DNA of 64,000 bases from NCBI GenBank assembly GCA_016748015.1, contig JAAOMT010000414.1, forward strand, positions 274,461 to 338,460, in the 5' to 3' direction. The position numbers and the translations under genes were made by a program. The notes below the pieces were generated by a model. That model worked only from the letters and a program-made list of their open reading frames with translations. It did no database searches and was not told where the DNA came from. Positions 60,751 through 64,000 of the stretch are shown here, piece after piece; the first letter of the stretch is position 1; each line of letters starts with the position of its first letter. The stretch comes from Geosiphon pyriformis (Eukaryota > Glomeromycota > Glomeromycetes > Archaeosporales > Geosiphonaceae).

Positions 60751-63700
60751 TCAAGTTTTTTTTGCAAAATGTTTTTGTAATCTCTTATTGTTATTTTTTC
60801 AAAGAGTATTGTTTCAATATCAGTTTTTATTGGTAAAATTGCCATTTGTCTATAGAGTAAATAAAAAAGTTCATAACTTGTTATGTTATAATTTACAGTT
60901 CTATAAATAAATAAAGTTAAAGGCAGTATTTTGTCTTATAAGTTTGTTTTTTTACTGGTTTTGGCTAAGATTTTACATAGAGTTTTATTGAAATATTTTA
61001 CTAAGCCATTTGTTTGAAAGTGATAAAAAAAAATTTGTAATATATTTCCATTTTTTTACAAAGTTTTTCAATTAATGTACTAAGAAAACCTTTTTTTCTG
61101 TTAGAAAAAAAATTTTTAGAGCAGTCATAGTGATAAATTATATTTTTATAAATGAAATTGGCAATAGTAACTGCTGTTTGATCAAAAGTAATTATTGCTT
61201 CTACTTACTTTATAAGATAGATAGTAGCTGTGATAATATATTTGTTGCTATTAAAAATTATTGTTAAAAATTCAATAACATCTATACCAATTTTGTTAAA
61301 TAGTTAATCAACAGAAATTAGATAAATATCTTTTTTGTAATTGGAAAGTTTTTTTTTTGGCAAGTATTACAAGTTTTAATATACTTAGCAATATTTTTTT
61401 CTAAGGTAAGCCAATAATAATGAGTTAAAATTTTCTGAATTGTTTTTGTTTTTCCAAAATATTTAGCTAATAAATCAATATACATGTTATAAATTACAAT
61501 TTTTTTTTCTTTAAATTTGATAACTTTTTAAAAACAGTCAGAATTTTTTCTATTTTTTTTGTAAAGTTGATTCTGGTAAATCAAATAAAAATTTGATTGT
61601 TTGTGTAAATGTTTTTTTGCTGTTGAATGTAATCTAGTGGGTATTGTTTTTTACCCAAAAATTTTATTAATGTAAAGTAGTTGTCCAAATCCATTATTGT
61701 GTTTGTTTAAAAGAGAGTTACTAATAATTAAGTTGGTTTGGTTTAAAAAGATTGTATTATCACTGGATGATAAATCGAAAGAGAATATTAGTGTTTTAAT
61801 AATTAGTTTTTTTACAATGTTGAATATTATAATTAAATTTGTCCAAGTGAAATATCCAGTAAATTATTCATTTGTGTTCCAGTTTTTTTTTGTTGTACAG
61901 CCAAATCAAAGCTTAATAATCTGTTATCACTAAAAATTTTACACCAAAAAAATATTTATTCCAATAACTAGTAGTTCAAACTACTGCTAAGTATTTTTAC
62001 TAAGTAATTAAATTGTTCTATTCTACTGATAAAAGTGTTTTATTGACATATGCTATTATATGTTCTTTGTTATCTTTATTTTTTTGTAAGAAGATAGTAT
62101 TAAGTCTATAATCAGATGTATTAATATAAAAAATAAAAAATTGATCCAGGTCAAATTACATAAGAATAGGTTCTGTAACCAATTTTTTCTTTAAAGTTTC
62201 AAATGTTTTTTGTTGATATATACTCCAGTAATAATTTACATTTTTCCTAAGTAGTTAATTAAAAAAAAAGGCAATTTTGGAGAAATTCTTAACAAATTTG
62301 TGATAATAAAAAACCAAACCAAGAAAAGAGGATAGTTTATAAATATTTATTGGTTGTTTAATATTCTGGACTTTTTTAATCTTGGCTGAATCAAAAAAGA
62401 TTCTATCTTTTGTAATAAGATAACCAAAAAACTGTGTAAATTATTATTTAAAAAAAGACTTGATTAAATTAATCTTAAGGCCAGCATTTTTGAGAAGATC
62501 AAAAATCTTTTGCAAGTATTTAAGATATTTATTCCAGATTTTTAAGTATACTATTATATTGTTCAAATAAACTAGAACAAAGTTTTTTTTTACTGATTTG
62601 AATACTTTGTTTATTAAATATTAAAAAGTAAAAGAAGTATTAGTAAGACCAAAAAACATAATTATAAATTCATAAGTGTTATACTTGGTAATAAAGACAG
62701 TTTTTTTTTGATTTTCTAGATCTATTTCTATTTGTTAGAATCTAACAGTTAAATTAATGATTAAAAAAAAAGCAGTACTATTGAATTGGTTTAGCATTGT
62801 ATCAATCTTGGGAAGTAGATACATGTTTTTTTTAGTAATAATATTTAATTATTAGTAATTAACACAAAAACATAAAGTTCTACCTTTTTTGAATACCACT
62901 ATAACTGAAAATACCTATTTATTCTTAATTTTTTGTATAAATTTAAAGTTTTTTATTCAGTTTATTTCTTTCTTGATGAATTTATTATTGTGACAATTAG
63001 ATTAATAAGGCTTTAAATAGATAGAATGAGTTTTTCTGGTAATAATAGTATATTGTATCACATAAATATGTTTAAAAATATTACTTTTTTTAAAATAATT
63101 AAGTTGTTTCTAGCCAGTAGAGTTTTAATGTCAATTTTTTTTCTTCAAAAAAAGATTTTCTTTGTTCTACTATTAATTACTGTATTTTTGGTGGTTTACT
63201 TTCAAAAAACTTTTGTATTTTTTTTATTTTTTTTTTAAGTATCAAACTAATAGATTTTTAATCTTTGTAATAAATTAGAAAGAACATGTATTTATTACTA
63301 GAAAAATACAATGATTTGTCACATCAATACCAAACACAAGAATTATACTATTAATAACTATATTTGGTTTTCTTGCTAGGCTTTTTGTCAAAAATCTTTT
63401 TAAGCATATTGTAGTAAAACCAACAAATTAGCTTGCTATTTACAATGCTTCTTTCTTTGTTAATTTTAATATTATTTAGTAACTTGTTATTGTTAGTAAA
63501 AATAATATAGATAAATTTAACAATTTTTTTTTATTTTTTTTTATTATAATTTTATCATCATCTAATTCATCTAATTGTTTTTTTTCTTAATTTTGCTTGG
63601 ATACTAGAGAAATTGTCTAATAATGATATTTAATCACAATAGATTTCTTATCACATTTAATGGTTAATTTATAAAGTTTATAATTAAGAAAGCTTTTGCT

Positions 63701-64000
63701 TTTTTAAATTATTTATTGCCAACAATTATGATGTATTTTTTTGCTTTAAATACTTTCATATTAATTTTAATGCTGATGTTATTGATGCAAACAAGAATAG
63801 CTTTAACAATACCAAGTTTTTTTTTTGTTACTATGTATATTGATTATAGATTTAATTGAAAGTTCATTTATCTTTCTATCAATAGCTTTAAAAAAGTGTT
63901 TGACAATAACATTAACAGATAATTTACTGTTTAGAATTAAGTCAATGAAATATTTAGCCACTTGGGCTTTGTAAATTAGAGGTGTAACATTGTTGTTGTC
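60751..64000 (-). pseudogene. Ty3-D: decayed Ty3-type protease-RT-RNase H-integrase remnant
   Basis: Minus strand, entering from the right edge. The protease relic at about 63999-63780 reads PLIYKAQVAKYFIDLIL followed by NSKL where an Asp-Ser-Gly triad is expected (Asp now Asn). RT at about 62900-62450: RTLCFCVNY; IDTMLNQF; YEFIIMFFGLTNTSF; and VYLNNIIVYLK at 62575-62551 (both catalytic Asp now Asn). RNase H is unrecognisable in detail. Integrase: a KTCNTCQKKK zinc-binding half near 61390-61345, then IGIDVIEFL and KYIITAIIYL*K at 61300-61200. Gag would lie beyond the window. Confidence 0.7.

Noticed and set aside
63026-63238. Hydrophobic 70-codon plus-strand frame as a membrane protein
   Set aside because: It is poly-T rich and antisense to the Ty3-D remnant; Phe/Leu richness is a by-product of base composition.
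4113-64000. Alternative genetic code or stop-codon recoding to explain in-frame stops
   Set aside because: All three stop codons occur, at positions where sister copies have Trp, Gln or Arg, and the SUN gene reads with the standard code. Decay is the simpler explanation.

Overview
The window reads as a repeat-dominated, very AT-rich stretch of a fungal nuclear genome. It holds one clear host gene, a two-exon SUN-domain (Sad1/UNC-84) nuclear-envelope protein at 18947-20682, surrounded by retrotransposons in various states of decay. The combination fits an arbuscular mycorrhizal fungus (Glomeromycotina, a Rhizophagus- or Gigaspora-like genome): RNase H-bearing LINEs, Ty3-type elements that carry a dUTPase and a Cys-rich segment between protease and reverse transcriptase, extreme AT content and a short 77-bp intron. 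That assignment is inference from element architecture, not from a marker gene. I saw no rRNA, tRNA, CRISPR array or bacterial-type operon.

Layout: 1-1429 is the 5' end of a minus-strand LTR element (gag running off the left edge, LTR at 690-1429). 1960-4103 is a heavily decayed plus-strand ORF1-only retroposon; it is split by a nearly intact minus-strand LINE (LINE-A, 4113-10845) flanked by a 9-bp target-site duplication, and the missing piece of the host element resumes at 10855. LINE-B (11324-18114, minus) follows. 18421-20700 is the SUN gene and its promoter, the only part with ordinary coding texture and CpG content. LINE-C (21852-28620, minus) and LINE-D (29325-31705, minus, extremely decayed) come next, then a solo LTR (31883-32621), a decayed minus-strand Ty3 element (33800-36190) and a second ORF1-only retroposon (36576-38860, minus). 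From 39601 to about 53960 lies an old plus-strand Ty3 element (Ty3-B) into which a younger one (Ty3-A, 41031-48772, both LTRs present) has inserted. LINE-E (55287-60190, minus) sits in a fragment of the same LTR family as 690-1429, and another decayed minus-strand Ty3 element runs from about 60751 to the right edge.

How the parts relate: the LINEs have two ORFs (ORF1 with an RRM-like fold and a CCHC knuckle; ORF2 with endonuclease, reverse transcriptase, RNase H and a terminal CCHC motif) joined by an ATGA stop-start overlap. The ORF1-only retroposons share the LINE 3' tail but have no ORF2, so they look like parasites of the LINE machinery. None of the elements is intact: stop codons and Asp-to-Asn, Glu-to-Lys and Gly-to-Arg changes at catalytic sites all look like C-to-T or G-to-A transitions, and the degree of decay agrees with the nesting order. 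The most interesting material is this dated, nested record of inactivation, the ORF1-only family, and the unusual Ty3 polyprotein that lacks an integrase.
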